Positions 44,611 through 53,555 of a stretch of 64,000 nt of DNA are shown here, in pieces. This DNA comes from Streptomyces antibioticus (lineage in GTDB: Bacteria; Actinomycetota; Actinomycetes; Streptomycetales; Streptomycetaceae). Position numbers and translations under genes: made by a program. The notes under the pieces are model-generated. The model had not been told where the DNA came from. It searched no databases and saw only the letters and a program-made list of their open reading frames with translations. Where the stretch lies: contig NZ_KQ948427.1 in NCBI RefSeq assembly GCF_001514065.1, forward strand, positions 526,624 to 590,623, given 5' to 3'. Each line of letters begins with the position of its first letter. Position 1 is the first letter of the stretch.

Positions 44611-45609
44611 ATGACGCAGGTGACTCCTCCCGGTTGGTATCCCGATCCCGGGCAGACAAGTGACGGTCCCGCCACCGAGCGCTGGTGGGACGGCAGGGCA
44701 TGGACCGACCAGACGCGCCCCGCGGGGTCGGCCGCCGCGTGGGGTCCTCCGGCGCAGGTCCACGACGCGGGGACGTATCCGGCGTACCCGATGTATCCCG
44801 CCCAGCCGCCGGCCGGCGGGCGGCGCGGGCTGCGGACGGGCATAGCCGTCGCGGTCGCCGTCGCGGTCCTGGCCAGCATCGGCGTGGGCGTGTGGGCGCT
44901 GACCAGTGACGACGGCGGGGGTGGCGGCACCGCCGACTCCCAGCAGGGGCCCGGCGGCACCGGTGGTCCCGGCGGCCAGGGTGGTCCCGGTGGCCAGGAC
45001 GGCGGGCAGGGCGGCAACGGCGGCTCCGGAGGCTCCGGAGGCGCGTCGCCCTCGCCGCAGGAGTCGGAGGCGCCGAAGATCGACAGCGGTTCGGTGTCCG
45101 ACTCGATCAGCGGGATCAGCATCCCGATCCCGGACGGCTGGTACGGCCAGGAGATCCAGGTCGGCGCGTCGGTCACGTCCGACGACTCCTACCAGTGCCC
45201 CGGCGAGACGTCCAAAACGTGCACGAAGGGCGGCGCCTACTCCGCGCCCGCGACCGTGTTCGGCCACCAGGACAAGACCGCGGAGGCGGTCGCCAAGGCC
45301 GACATCAAGGCCAACGCCGACGAGTCCTACGGCGGCAAGACCTACGGCTCGATCACCTCCCACGACGTGCTCGCCTCCCGGGCGGTCACCGTCGCCGGGC
45401 AGAAGGGCTACCTGGTCCGCTGGAAGGCGGTCACCAGCAAGGGCGCCGACGGTTACGTCGAGTCGCTCGCCTTCCCCTCCCCCGTGAACGCGCAGCAGAT
45501 CGTCGTCGTGCGCTTCGGCGTCGACGTCGGCGAGAAGCAGTCGGTCATCGACGAGATCACCAAGGGGATCAAGGTGTCGACGGGCGGCGGCAGCGGCCAG
45601 GACGTCTGA
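44611..45609 (+). CDS. DUF2510 membrane protein with extracellular domain
   Basis: 332 residues. It starts with the DUF2510 motif PPGWYPDPG and RWWDGRAWT, then a Pro/Tyr-rich stretch, one transmembrane helix (about 76-98, TGIAVAVAVAVLASIGVGVW), a long Gly/Gln/Ser-rich linker (about 104-150) and an extracellular domain of about 175 residues (ISIPIPDGWYGQEIQVGAS, GYLVRWKAVTS, VDEITKGIKV-like ending) of unknown function with two Cys. The linker is low-complexity and GC-rich. Start is ATG 44611; no strong ribosome site is seen. A strong terminator follows. Confidence 0.82.
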   Translation: MTQVTPPGWYPDPGQTSDGPATERWWDGRAWTDQTRPAGSAAAWGPPAQVHDAGTYPAYPMYPAQPPAGGRRGLRTGIAVAVAVAVLASIGVGVWALTSDDGGGGGTADSQQGPGGTGGPGGQGGPGGQDGGQGGNGGSGGSGGASPSPQESEAPKIDSGSVSDSISGISIPIPDGWYGQEIQVGASVTSDDSYQCPGETSKTCTKGGAYSAPATVFGHQDKTAEAVAKADIKANADESYGGKTYGSITSHDVLASRAVTVAGQKGYLVRWKAVTSKGADGYVESLAFPSPVNAQQIVVVRFGVDVGEKQSVIDEITKGIKVSTGGGSGQDV

Positions 45610-45629
45610 GACACCCCCCGGACGGCAGT

Positions 45630-45676
45630 CGGCCGGGTGGGGCGCCTCTCCGCTCAAGAGGAACCCCACCCGGCCG
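45630..45676 (+). terminator. Strong 13-bp hairpin terminator
   Basis: CGGCCGGGTGGGG (45630-45642) pairs perfectly with CCCCACCCGGCCG (45664-45676). It lies 20 bp after the DUF2510 gene stop and also downstream of the convergent TetR gene, so it may serve both. Confidence 0.75.
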
Positions 45677-45758
45677 GGGGGTGCGCGCCGCCCCCGTCCC
45701 CACGGTGCGGCGCGAGCAGGTCACCGTCCAGTCATCCCGTGGACGGCGGCCTGGGTCT

Positions 45759-46388
45759 TCAGGTGCCACGTCCCGATGTCAGGCCCAGCGCGGGCAGCAC
45801 GACCGCGTCGACGAAGCGGACCAGATAGTCGGGATCGGCGTACTCCCCGTCCACCACGGGCCGTGCCCGGATCACCCCGAACAGCTGGGCCGGGATGTAC
45901 TCCAGCGCCGGCTGGTCCGCGGCGATCTCGCCGCGTTCGACCCCGCGCTGGAGGATCGCGTTCAGTGAGGCGATCTCCGGGTGGACGAGCGCCTCGCGCA
46001 GCGCCATCGCCAGTTCCTCGTCCTGCGTGACGGCGTGCCCGAGCGCCTGGAGCAGCTTGGTGTCGCCCGTCGACCAACGGCCCGCGGCCCGCGCGACCTC
46101 GCGCAGGTCGTCCGCGAGCGACCCGGTGTCGATGCCCTCGAACTTCGACACCCGCCGGGAGCGCAGCGCGGCCACCACGAACTGGGGCTTGGTCTTCCAC
46201 TGCCGGTAGAGCGTGGACTTGCTGCAGCGCGTGCTGGCGGCCACTCCGTCCATGGTCACGGCCTCGTAGCCGCACTCCCGGATCTGTTCGAGCACGGCGT
46301 CGAAGAACTCCTGCTCACGCTCGCGCGAGATTTTGGAGCGGCGCGAGGCGGCGACCGTCTCCGGTCCGTCCGCGGCCTGCGACGTCAT
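45759..46388 (-). CDS. TetR-family regulator
   Basis: 209 residues. The HTH is clear (FFDAVLEQIRECGYEAVTM, VAASTRCSKSTLYRQWKTK), followed by a helical ligand domain with a C-terminal TetR_C-like region (LREALVHPEIASLNAILQRG, VDGEYADPDYLVRFVDAVV). Start is ATG 46388 with GAGGAG eight bases upstream; the frame is open well upstream through the operator array, but that part is not family sequence. It is divergent from the PAP2-DMT pair, and the gap holds five 16-bp-spaced palindromic repeats, so it likely represses itself and that operon. Confidence 0.9.
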   Translation of the reverse strand: MTSQAADGPETVAASRRSKISREREQEFFDAVLEQIRECGYEAVTMDGVAASTRCSKSTLYRQWKTKPQFVVAALRSRRVSKFEGIDTGSLADDLREVARAAGRWSTGDTKLLQALGHAVTQDEELAMALREALVHPEIASLNAILQRGVERGEIAADQPALEYIPAQLFGVIRARPVVDGEYADPDYLVRFVDAVVLPALGLTSGRGT

Positions 46389-46468
46389 GGGCTCTTCTCC
46401 TCGTTTCGAGTGCGGCTCGAGCGGCCGCGGCCAGAGTGCTGAGGGCTGCTTCCCAGTGTGGCGTATGT

Positions 46469-46542
46469 CTATCGATACTCGAGTGTACCGGTACTCGACC
46501 GTATCGGTACACTGGCGTATCGGTACGCACCCGTATCGATGA
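46469..46542. promoter_or_regulatory. Five-fold 16-bp operator array between TetR and PAP2 genes
   Basis: Palindrome-like 10-mers of the form GTAtCGrTAC begin at exactly 46469, 46485, 46501, 46517 and 46533, a strict 16-bp period. They read CTATCGATAC, GTACCGGTAC, GTATCGGTAC, GTATCGGTAC and GTATCGATGA. The first four are clear palindromes and the last is a half-degenerate copy. A TetR gene lies on one side and its likely target on the other. Confidence 0.75.
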
Positions 46543-46625
46543 GTGGGAACCGAGGAGCGATGAGTTACCGGCGCTCCAGGAGTCACCAGCTCAGCCCGCA
46601 CCACCGTCAGCGAAGGGGCCGGGGG

Positions 46626-47426
46626 ATGAATGCCCGCACCGAGCCTTCAGAAGGAGAGACCGAGCCGGTAGCTCGGCCTCCGCTCGTCCGTGAGCTCCTG
46701 CTCGTCGCAGGGCTCTTCCTCGTCTACAAGTTCGGCCGCCAGCTGGCGACGGGGCACACCGGCGAGGCCTTCGACAACGCGCACCGCGTGTGGGACCTGG
46801 AACGGGCCGTCCATCTGCCCGGCGAGGGCTCGGTGCAGAACCTGCTGCTGCACGGCGACACCCTCGTGCACATCGCGAACACCTACTACGCGACGGTCCA
46901 CTTCCCGGCCACCCTGGCCTTCCTGACCTGGCTCTATCTGCGCCGGCCCGCACACTACGTCTGGGCCCGCCGCGTCCTCGCCGCCGTCACCGCCGCCGCC
47001 CTGGTGGTGCACCTCGCCTTCCCGCTGGCCCCGCCGCGCATGCTCGCCGCGGCGGGCCTGGTCGACACCGCGAAGGTGTACGGGCCGTCGGTGTACGGCC
47101 CGCCGCAGACCGACCACCTCTCGAACCAGTTCGCGGCGATGCCCTCGCTGCACTTCGGCTGGGCCCTGATGGTGGCGATCGGCCTGATCGTGGCGACCAG
47201 GTCGCGGTGGCGCTGGCTGTGGCTGCTGCACCCGCTGCTGACCCTGACGGTGATCGTCGGCACCGCCAACCACTACTGGCTCGACGCGATCGTCGCCGCC
47301 GCCATGCTCGGTATCGCGCTCGCGGTGATCCACGTCCCGCACCGGACGGCCACCACCGCGGGACGGGTCCAGGAGAGCCTGGCGCCCGCCGAGGAGAAGA
47401 ACGTCCTGGTCGGAGCGGGCCGATGA
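46626..47426 (+). CDS. PAP2-family membrane phosphatase / inositolphosphotransferase-like
   Basis: 266 residues with about six membrane helices. The PAP2 active-site motifs are PSLHFGWAL (C2, His) and NHYWLDAIVA (C3, His and Asp); the first motif is weak (FPLAPPRML), as in IPC-synthase-like PAP2 proteins. It would dephosphorylate or transfer lipid headgroups at the membrane. Start is ATG 46626 with a G-rich ribosome site. It is translationally coupled (ATGA) to the following transporter-like gene, and both lie under the five-fold operator array. Confidence 0.85.
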   Translation: MNARTEPSEGETEPVARPPLVRELLLVAGLFLVYKFGRQLATGHTGEAFDNAHRVWDLERAVHLPGEGSVQNLLLHGDTLVHIANTYYATVHFPATLAFLTWLYLRRPAHYVWARRVLAAVTAAALVVHLAFPLAPPRMLAAAGLVDTAKVYGPSVYGPPQTDHLSNQFAAMPSLHFGWALMVAIGLIVATRSRWRWLWLLHPLLTLTVIVGTANHYWLDAIVAAAMLGIALAVIHVPHRTATTAGRVQESLAPAEEKNVLVGAGR

Positions 47427-48454
47427 GCGCCACCGCCCTCGCCGTCGTCCTGTCCCTGTTCTCCGCCGTCGCCTACGCGGCCGCGGCGGTCGCCCAGGAG
47501 CGGCTGGCCTCCCGCGATCCCGGCTCGGGGATGGCACGGATGATCACCTCGGGCGCCTGGTGGGGGTCTGTCGTGCTGAACGCCTCCGCGGCGCTGCTGC
47601 ACGTGGTGGCCCTGAAGTACGGCCCGCTCACCGTCGTCCAGCCGCTCGGCGCGCTCACCCTGGTGGCCGCCGTGCCGATGGGCGCGCGCGTCGCCGGGCG
47701 CAGGGTCAGCGCGACGGAGTGGCGGGGTACGGCGTTCACGCTGCTCGGTCTGGCCGCGATCCTGGTCACGGCCTCCGGGGCGGCCCCCGATGCCGTGCTG
47801 AGCACGCCCGAGGCGCTCGCCGTCGCCGGCGCGACGGCCGCGCTGATCGGTCTGCTGGCCCGCAAGGGCGCGCGTCCCGGACTGCGGCACGCGACCGGTT
47901 CCGGCTTCGCCTCCGGGGTCGCCTCGGCGCTCACCCAGACGGTGACGGTGGCGGCGACCGACCGCTCGGAGTCGCTGCTGAGCGTGCAGGTGATCGGCGT
48001 GGCCCTGCTGGTCGCGGCGTTCGCCGCGGGCGGTCTGCTGCTGTCGCAGGTCGCCTACCGGGGCGGCCTCGGTGCCCCGCTCGCGGTGGTGACCCTGGCG
48101 AACCCGGTGGCCGCCGCGGTGATCGGCCTCTCCCTGCTCGGCGAACGCCTCCAGGGCGGCGCCGCGGGCGTCCTGCTGGCACTGGCCGGGGCGGGCGTGG
48201 CGGGGTGGGGTGTGGTGCTGCTGAGCCGGGTGACACCGCAGCAGGCGGCCGCGCCCAGCAAGGTCGTCGCCTCCGGCGGGCCCTCGGCCGCGGACCGTCC
48301 CGCGGCCGCCGACGCGGTCGCCGCCGACCCGGTGGCCGCCGTCACCGACCACCCCGTGGCCGCCGTACTCGCTCTGGAGTCCGCGAGGGCGGCGACCGAG
48401 CAGGGGCTGCTGCCCCGGCAGCCGAAGCAGCCGGGGCATCTCACGTCCCTCTGA
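47423..48454 (+). CDS. DMT/EamA-like membrane protein
   Basis: 343 residues with about nine to ten hydrophobic helices, starting ALAVVLSLFSAVAYAAAAVAQ and including ALKYGPLTVVQPLGALTL and GLLLSQVAYRGGLGAPLAVV, the repeat pattern of drug/metabolite-type transporters, and a hydrophilic C-tail of about 60 residues. No substrate can be named. Start ATG 47423 overlaps the PAP2 stop (ATGA). It is convergent with the phospholipase C gene, 5 bp between stops. Confidence 0.85.
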   Translation: MSATALAVVLSLFSAVAYAAAAVAQERLASRDPGSGMARMITSGAWWGSVVLNASAALLHVVALKYGPLTVVQPLGALTLVAAVPMGARVAGRRVSATEWRGTAFTLLGLAAILVTASGAAPDAVLSTPEALAVAGATAALIGLLARKGARPGLRHATGSGFASGVASALTQTVTVAATDRSESLLSVQVIGVALLVAAFAAGGLLLSQVAYRGGLGAPLAVVTLANPVAAAVIGLSLLGERLQGGAAGVLLALAGAGVAGWGVVLLSRVTPQQAAAPSKVVASGGPSAADRPAAADAVAADPVAAVTDHPVAAVLALESARAATEQGLLPRQPKQPGHLTSL

Positions 48455-48459
48455 TCCGG

Positions 48460-50514
48460 CTACTCGGCGATGATCGCCGGGTCGCTCACGCCCGGCCGCC
48501 CGTTCTCGACGTGCCCGGCGAAGCCGCGCAGGAACGCGGGGTCGGTGTCGGAGGTGACGGTCAGGTCGTACCAGCGCCGGCTCGCGGCGAGGTCGACCGT
48601 GCGCCTGACGGTGGCGCCGGGCCGCACGGTCACGGACGTGGCGGCACCGCCGTACCCGTTGACGATCTTCAGGCGAACGCTCCCGGTCCCCTTGTTGGTG
48701 AAGGTCAGCTCGACGTCGTCACCGCAGGTCCGCGCGGTGACCTCGGGACCGGCCGTCCTGTTGGCGCCCTTGAAGGAGCGCACGAACCCGTTCGGGCCGT
48801 GCACGGTCAGGTCGTACGAGCCGTTGGAGTACGCCGAGTTCCAGGTGTCGGCGACGGACTTGCCGGCCTCGGTGGTGTAGGTCCACGGCCCGTCGGTGCG
48901 GTTGCCGGACGTGACCAGGAAGCCCGCGCCCGCCTTGGCGCCGGAGGCGAAGGTCAGCGTGAACCTGCCGGCCGCCGCGTCGACGGCACCGTCCACGCGC
49001 GGGGCGTACTTCAGCGGGCGGGCCGGGCGCAGGCCGCGCTCCTGCTTCGGCAGCACCGGGTGGGCCGGCGGGGTCGGCACGTAGTCGGGGTGGCGCAGGC
49101 GGTCCGGCGGTGCGTAGCCGGCGGTGTCCGGGAGGGCGACCGGCTTTACGTCCGTGCGGGAGAAGTCGAAGGCCGCGGTCAGGTCGCCGCAGACGGCCCG
49201 GCGCCAGGGCGAGATGTTCGGCTCGTGCACCCCGAAGCGGCGCTCCATGAACCGGATGATCGAGGTGTGGTCGAGGGTCTCGGAGCAGACGTAACCGCCC
49301 TTGCTCCAGGGCGAGACGACGAGCATCGGCACCCGCTGGCCGAGCCCGTAGGGGCCGGCGACATGGCCGCTGTCGCCCTTGAAGAGGTCGAGGGCCGGGT
49401 CGACGGTCGACTTGCCCTGCGCGGCGGAGGCCGGCGGGAAGGCCGGGACGACGTGGTCGAAGAAGCCGTCGTTCTCGTCGTACGTGATGAACAGCGCGGT
49501 CTTCGCCCACACCTCCGGCACCGAGGTGAGCGCGTCGAGGACCTGGGCGATGTACCAGGCGCCGTAGTTGGCGGGCCAGTTGGGGTGCTCGGTGAAGGCC
49601 TCGGGGGCGACGACCCAGGAGATCTTCGGGAGCTTGCCGCCCTTGACGTCGGCGCGCAGCTGGTCGAAGTAGCCCTGGCCCTTGGTGTAGTCGGTGCCGG
49701 TGCGGGCCTTGTCGTAGAGCGGGTCGCCCGGCTGGGCGTTGCGGTACTGGTTGAAGTACAGCAGGGAGTTGTCGCCGTAGTTGCCGCGGTAGGCGTCGTT
49801 GATCCAGCCCCAGGAACCGGCCGCGTCGAGGCCGTCGCCGACGTCCTGGTAGATCTTCCAGGAGACGCCCGCCTGCTCCAGGCGTTCGGGGTACGTCGTC
49901 CAGCCGTAGCCGACCTCGTCGTTGCCGAGGACCGGGCCGCCGCCCTTGCCGTCGTTGCCGGTGTAACCCGTCCACATGTAGTAGCGGTTGGGGTCGGTCG
50001 AGCCGATGAACGAGCAGTGGTAGGCGTCGCAGACGGTGAAGGAGTCGGCGAGCGCGTAGTGGAACGGGATGTCCTTGCGCTCCAGGTACGCCATCGTCGT
50101 CGAGCCCTTGCTGGGCACCCACTTGTCGTACTTGCCGCCCGCGAAGGCCGCGTGGCCGTCGTTCCAGCCGTGCGGGAGGTCCTGGACGAACGCCAGGCCC
50201 AGGTCGTCGTGGTCGGGGCGGAACGGCAGGATCTCCTTGCCCGCGCTGTCCTTCTGGTGCCAGACCGACTGTCCGTTCGCCTGCTTGACGGGCCGCGGGT
50301 CCCCGAAGCCGCGGACTCCGCGCAGCTTGCCGAAGTAGTGGTCGAAGGAGCGGTTCTCCTGCATCAGGACGACGATGTGCTCGACGTCCTCGATCGATCC
50401 CGTGCGGTGGTTCGCCGGGAGCGCGGCGGCGCGCTGGATGCTGCTGGACAGCGCGGTGAACGCCGTGGTGGCGCCCGCGACTTGGAGGAATCTGCGCCGA
50501 TTGACTTCGGGCAT
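48460..50514 (-). CDS. plcA: Tat-exported phosphocholine-specific phospholipase C
   Basis: 684 residues. A Tat signal (NRRRFLQVAG, residues 5-14) precedes the phosphoesterase domain: HIVVLMQENRSFDHYFGKL with the metal-binding Glu/Asn, PNRYYMWTGYTG, ITYDENDGFFDHVVP and RVPMLVVSPWSKGGY. Two C-terminal domains of about 95 residues each (DUF756 type) follow, ending near AIIAE. This is the family of bacterial phospholipase C acting on phosphatidylcholine; in Streptomyces such genes help get phosphate from lipids. Start is ATG 50514. No PHO box could be pinned down upstream. Confidence 0.93.
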   Translation of the reverse strand: MPEVNRRRFLQVAGATTAFTALSSSIQRAAALPANHRTGSIEDVEHIVVLMQENRSFDHYFGKLRGVRGFGDPRPVKQANGQSVWHQKDSAGKEILPFRPDHDDLGLAFVQDLPHGWNDGHAAFAGGKYDKWVPSKGSTTMAYLERKDIPFHYALADSFTVCDAYHCSFIGSTDPNRYYMWTGYTGNDGKGGGPVLGNDEVGYGWTTYPERLEQAGVSWKIYQDVGDGLDAAGSWGWINDAYRGNYGDNSLLYFNQYRNAQPGDPLYDKARTGTDYTKGQGYFDQLRADVKGGKLPKISWVVAPEAFTEHPNWPANYGAWYIAQVLDALTSVPEVWAKTALFITYDENDGFFDHVVPAFPPASAAQGKSTVDPALDLFKGDSGHVAGPYGLGQRVPMLVVSPWSKGGYVCSETLDHTSIIRFMERRFGVHEPNISPWRRAVCGDLTAAFDFSRTDVKPVALPDTAGYAPPDRLRHPDYVPTPPAHPVLPKQERGLRPARPLKYAPRVDGAVDAAAGRFTLTFASGAKAGAGFLVTSGNRTDGPWTYTTEAGKSVADTWNSAYSNGSYDLTVHGPNGFVRSFKGANRTAGPEVTARTCGDDVELTFTNKGTGSVRLKIVNGYGGAATSVTVRPGATVRRTVDLAASRRWYDLTVTSDTDPAFLRGFAGHVENGRPGVSDPAIIAE

Positions 50515-50615
50515 GGGTGAGTTCTGCCTCTCATCCAGAGGTGCGGATGGCCGGAACGTGACGGAAGGTGCGCGCAGCGAGTGTTCCAAGAGCACCAAAC
50601 GTCAGGGAAGGGTCC

Positions 50616-50639
50616 GGTGACACCGATGTGAAAGTCACC
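50616..50639. promoter_or_regulatory. GGTGAC-N12-GTCACC inverted repeat in the plcA-membrane protein gap
   Basis: Six-base inverted arms separated by 12 bp, 102 bp upstream of the phospholipase C gene. A possible protein-binding site; regulator unknown. Confidence 0.25.
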
Positions 50640-50790
50640 GGTACGCGAGGTGTTCCGGGCGGGCCGGCGCCTCCTGTGACGAGCGCCGTGGCCCCTGGCC
50701 GCTGTCGCCCGAATGGCTTCGCACGGCGTGCCGCCGCGCTCGTGGTCGGCGGAAATGGAGCAAGCACGCACCCCGAGCGTTGGAGACCTC

Positions 50791-52119
50791 ATGAGTGGTC
50801 CGCCCGAGCCCAGCGGCTCCGCGCCCGCCCCGCAGGGCACCACCCCCGCAGAGGGCGCGCCCCGGCGCGGCTCGCGGCCGGGGCGGATCGCACGGAGCAT
50901 CGGATCAGCCGTCCTGATCGTGCTGACCTGCATCCTGGTGCCCGTCGCCCTGCTCACGGTGTGGGTGCACGACATCGCGCTGGACACCGACCGCTACGTC
51001 GCCACGGTCAAGCCCCTGGCCACCGATCCGGCCATCCAGGACGCGGCCGTCCACCGCATCAGCGAGGCCGCCGACGTACGCGTCGACGGCGACCAGGCCG
51101 CCGCGGACATCGCGGCCTGGCTGACCTCGCAGGGTCTGCCGCCCCGCGCCGCCGCGGCCGTACGCAACCTCGGCCCGCAGCTCGACTCCGCCGTCGACAA
51201 CACGGTGACCAAGGTCGCCACCCGGTTCGTCGAGAGCGACCGCTTCGAGAAGGTGTGGACGAACGCCAACCGGGCCGCCCACAACACCGTCGTGCACGCG
51301 CTCACCGGGGAGGGCCGCGGTGCCGTCGGGGTCAGCGGCGGCACGGTGACGCTCGACGTCGGCACGGCCGTCGACCGGGTCAAACAGGAACTGGTGGACG
51401 CGGGGCTGTCCCCGGCCTCGAAGATCCCCGACGTCGACAAGCAGATGGTGCTCTTCCACTCCGACCAGCTCGGGAAGATCCGCAAGGGCGCCCATCTGCT
51501 GGACGTGATCGGCGACTGGTTCCCCGTGCTCGTCGTGGCCATCGGCGCGGCCGGGGTGCTGCTGGCGCACCGCCGGCGCCGCGCCCTCGCGCGCACCGCC
51601 CTCGGCGCGGCCTTCGCCTGCCTGCTCGTGGCCATCGCCCTGGTCGTGGCCCGCCACTACTACCTGGACCACCTCCCGCCGCAGATCCAGTCCCAGTCCG
51701 CCGCGGCGGCGGTCTTCGACACCCTGCTGCACTTCCTGCGGGTCAGCCTGCGGACCGGGATCGTGCTCGGCGTCGTCATCGCGCTCGGCGCCTATCTCAT
51801 CGGCCCCGGCCGGCTGCCGGTGGCGGTGCGCAGGACGTCGGAGCGCACCGCGGACTCCGCGGCGACCTGGGCGTACGGCCACCAGGTGCGCACCGGGCGG
51901 GCCGGGACCTGGACGCAGGACCACCGGCGGTGGATCACGCTGGCCGCCCTGTTGATCGTGGCGCTGGTCTTCGCCCTCTGGAACCATCCGACCGCGCTGA
52001 CGATCCTGCTCCTGGTGCTCATCCTGCTGGCCGTGCTCGCCCTGATCGCCCTGCTCGCGGCCTCGGGCCGGGCCACGCTGGCCGCCGAACAGGGGGCACC
52101 GGCCGGCCGGGACGACTAG
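50791..52119 (+). CDS. Multi-pass membrane protein of unknown function
   Basis: 442 residues. A disordered, Pro-rich start is followed by a helix (about 42-63, AVLIVLTCILVPVALLTVWV), a soluble extracytoplasmic region of about 190 residues (DTDRYVATVKPLATDPAIQD, predicted helical), then helices near 246, 272 and 335, and two C-terminal helices (ITLAALLIVALVFALW; ILLLVLILLAVLALIALL). Conserved in streptomycetes to my knowledge only as an integral membrane protein. Start is ATG 50791 with GGAG about seven bases upstream. The last 4 bp overlap the convergent MocR gene. Confidence 0.8.
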   Translation: MSGPPEPSGSAPAPQGTTPAEGAPRRGSRPGRIARSIGSAVLIVLTCILVPVALLTVWVHDIALDTDRYVATVKPLATDPAIQDAAVHRISEAADVRVDGDQAAADIAAWLTSQGLPPRAAAAVRNLGPQLDSAVDNTVTKVATRFVESDRFEKVWTNANRAAHNTVVHALTGEGRGAVGVSGGTVTLDVGTAVDRVKQELVDAGLSPASKIPDVDKQMVLFHSDQLGKIRKGAHLLDVIGDWFPVLVVAIGAAGVLLAHRRRRALARTALGAAFACLLVAIALVVARHYYLDHLPPQIQSQSAAAAVFDTLLHFLRVSLRTGIVLGVVIALGAYLIGPGRLPVAVRRTSERTADSAATWAYGHQVRTGRAGTWTQDHRRWITLAALLIVALVFALWNHPTALTILLLVLILLAVLALIALLAASGRATLAAEQGAPAGRDD

Positions 52120-53453
52120 CTGTACGCGTCCTCGACGGCGACTCGTCGCACCGTCCGCAACGTCGTCCGGAGACGGTCCAGGTCGGTCGAGCCCAGGGCG
52201 AGGCGGAGCGCCTGCGGTGTGTGGGTCGTGGTGGTGAAGGGCTCCGCCGTGCTCACCGAGATGTGCCGGCGCGCGAGGGTGGCGGTCAGCCGGTCGGCGC
52301 GGGCGTCGTCGGGCAACGGCAGCCAGACGAAGTACGACGAGGGGTGGCCGACCAGGGGCAGCCCCGCCAACTCCTGCCGGGCGATCACCTGGCGGGCCTT
52401 GGCGTCCTCCCGCTTGCGCGCCTCCAGGTGGTCGACCGTGCCGTCGTCGAGCCAGCCGCAGGCGATCGCGGTGGTGAGGGCCGGGGTGTTCCAGATGGTG
52501 GCCCGGATGGCGCGTTCGAGCGACGGCACCCGGTGCGCGGGGGCGACGACGAAGCCGACCCGGAGGCCGGTGGCGATGTTCTTGGACAGTCCCGTGACAT
52601 GGACGGTGATGTCCGGCGCAGTGGCGGCCAGCGGCGGTGGCGGGTCCTCGGCCAGATAGGCGTAGGAGGCGTCCTCGATGAGGAGCGAGCCGTGCTGTCG
52701 GGCGATCTCGATCAGGCGGGTGCGCTCGTCGGCCGGCATGACCCGGCCGAGGGGGTTGTGCAGGGTCGGCATGGTGTAGATCGCGCGCACCGGGCGGCTC
52801 GCGCACACCTTGGCGAGGGCGTCGAGGTCCGGTCCGTCGGGGGTGACGGGGATGGGCTCCAGGTCCAGCCGGAAGGCTTCCGCGAGCACCTTGAAACCCG
52901 GGTAGGTGAGCGCGTCGACCGCGACGACGTCACCGGCGCCGAGCGTGGCCATGACGGTGACGGCCAGGCCGTGCTGCGCGCCGTTGACGACGAGGATCTG
53001 TTCCGGGTCCGGGCTGAGGCCACGCCGCCGCAGGTGCCGGGCGATGGAGACTCTGTCCTGGGGGCGTCCGCGATGGGGCTGGTAGCTCAGCAGCGAGTCG
53101 AGGTCGCCGGAACCGGCAAGGCCGCGCAGGGCGTGGCGCAGGAGGTCGGCCTGGCCGGGCAGCGACGGGTAGTTGAAGTTGAGGTCGACCGCGTCGGTGG
53201 CGACCACCTGAAGATCGATGCCGTGTCCGGCGGGCACCGCGATGTCCCGTACGAAGGTGCCGCGGCCCTGCTCCCGGCTGACCAGGCCCATCGCCTCCAG
53301 TTCGGCGTAGACCCGGGTCGCCGTCACCACGGCGATGCCCTGCTGCGCGGCGAGCGCGCGGTGGGTGGGCAGCCGCGTGCCCGCGGCGAGCCGTCCGGAG
53401 CGGATGTCGGACGCGAACGCGTCGACCAGCGTCTTGTAGCGCGGGGCTGCCAT
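52116..53453 (-). CDS. MocR/PdxR-type GntR regulator with aminotransferase-like domain
   Basis: 445 residues. The N-terminal GntR winged helix (LVDAFASDIRSGRLAAGTRL, TATRVYAELEAMGLVSREQG) is joined to a fold-type I aminotransferase domain carrying the PLP-binding Lys in VTGLSKNIATGLRVG, with NGAQHGLAV and NPLGRVM. Such proteins use PLP as effector or sense amino compounds. Start is ATG 53453. It is divergent from the DJ-1/PfpI gene, with direct repeats in the gap, and likely regulates that gene. Confidence 0.92.
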   Translation of the reverse strand: MAAPRYKTLVDAFASDIRSGRLAAGTRLPTHRALAAQQGIAVVTATRVYAELEAMGLVSREQGRGTFVRDIAVPAGHGIDLQVVATDAVDLNFNYPSLPGQADLLRHALRGLAGSGDLDSLLSYQPHRGRPQDRVSIARHLRRRGLSPDPEQILVVNGAQHGLAVTVMATLGAGDVVAVDALTYPGFKVLAEAFRLDLEPIPVTPDGPDLDALAKVCASRPVRAIYTMPTLHNPLGRVMPADERTRLIEIARQHGSLLIEDASYAYLAEDPPPPLAATAPDITVHVTGLSKNIATGLRVGFVVAPAHRVPSLERAIRATIWNTPALTTAIACGWLDDGTVDHLEARKREDAKARQVIARQELAGLPLVGHPSSYFVWLPLPDDARADRLTATLARRHISVSTAEPFTTTTHTPQALRLALGSTDLDRLRTTLRTVRRVAVEDAYS

Positions 53454-53493
53454 GCGCCGAGTGTATCCATGACAATTCTTTGACTGTCCTGGT

Positions 53494-53531
53494 CGCGGGT
53501 CCCTACGGTCGGGTCCACTCCAGTCGGGTCC
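53494..53531. promoter_or_regulatory. Three GTCGGGTCC-like direct repeats, likely MocR site
   Basis: CGCGGGTCC (53494), GTCGGGTCC (53508) and GTCGGGTCC (53523) are spaced 14-15 bp apart in the gap between the MocR gene and the PfpI gene. MocR regulators typically bind direct repeats, so this is the natural operator candidate. Confidence 0.45.
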
Positions 53532-53555
53532 CACTCCTGCGGAAGGACAGCCGCC

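Noticed and set aside
46389-46604. N-terminal extension of the TetR protein through the operator array
   Set aside because: The extra 72 codons simply translate the palindromic repeats. ATG 46388 has a good ribosome site and starts family sequence.
36764-53453. Biosynthetic gene cluster
   Set aside because: No PKS, NRPS, terpene synthase, RiPP precursor or carrier protein genes are seen. The enzymes fit aromatic catabolism and housekeeping roles.
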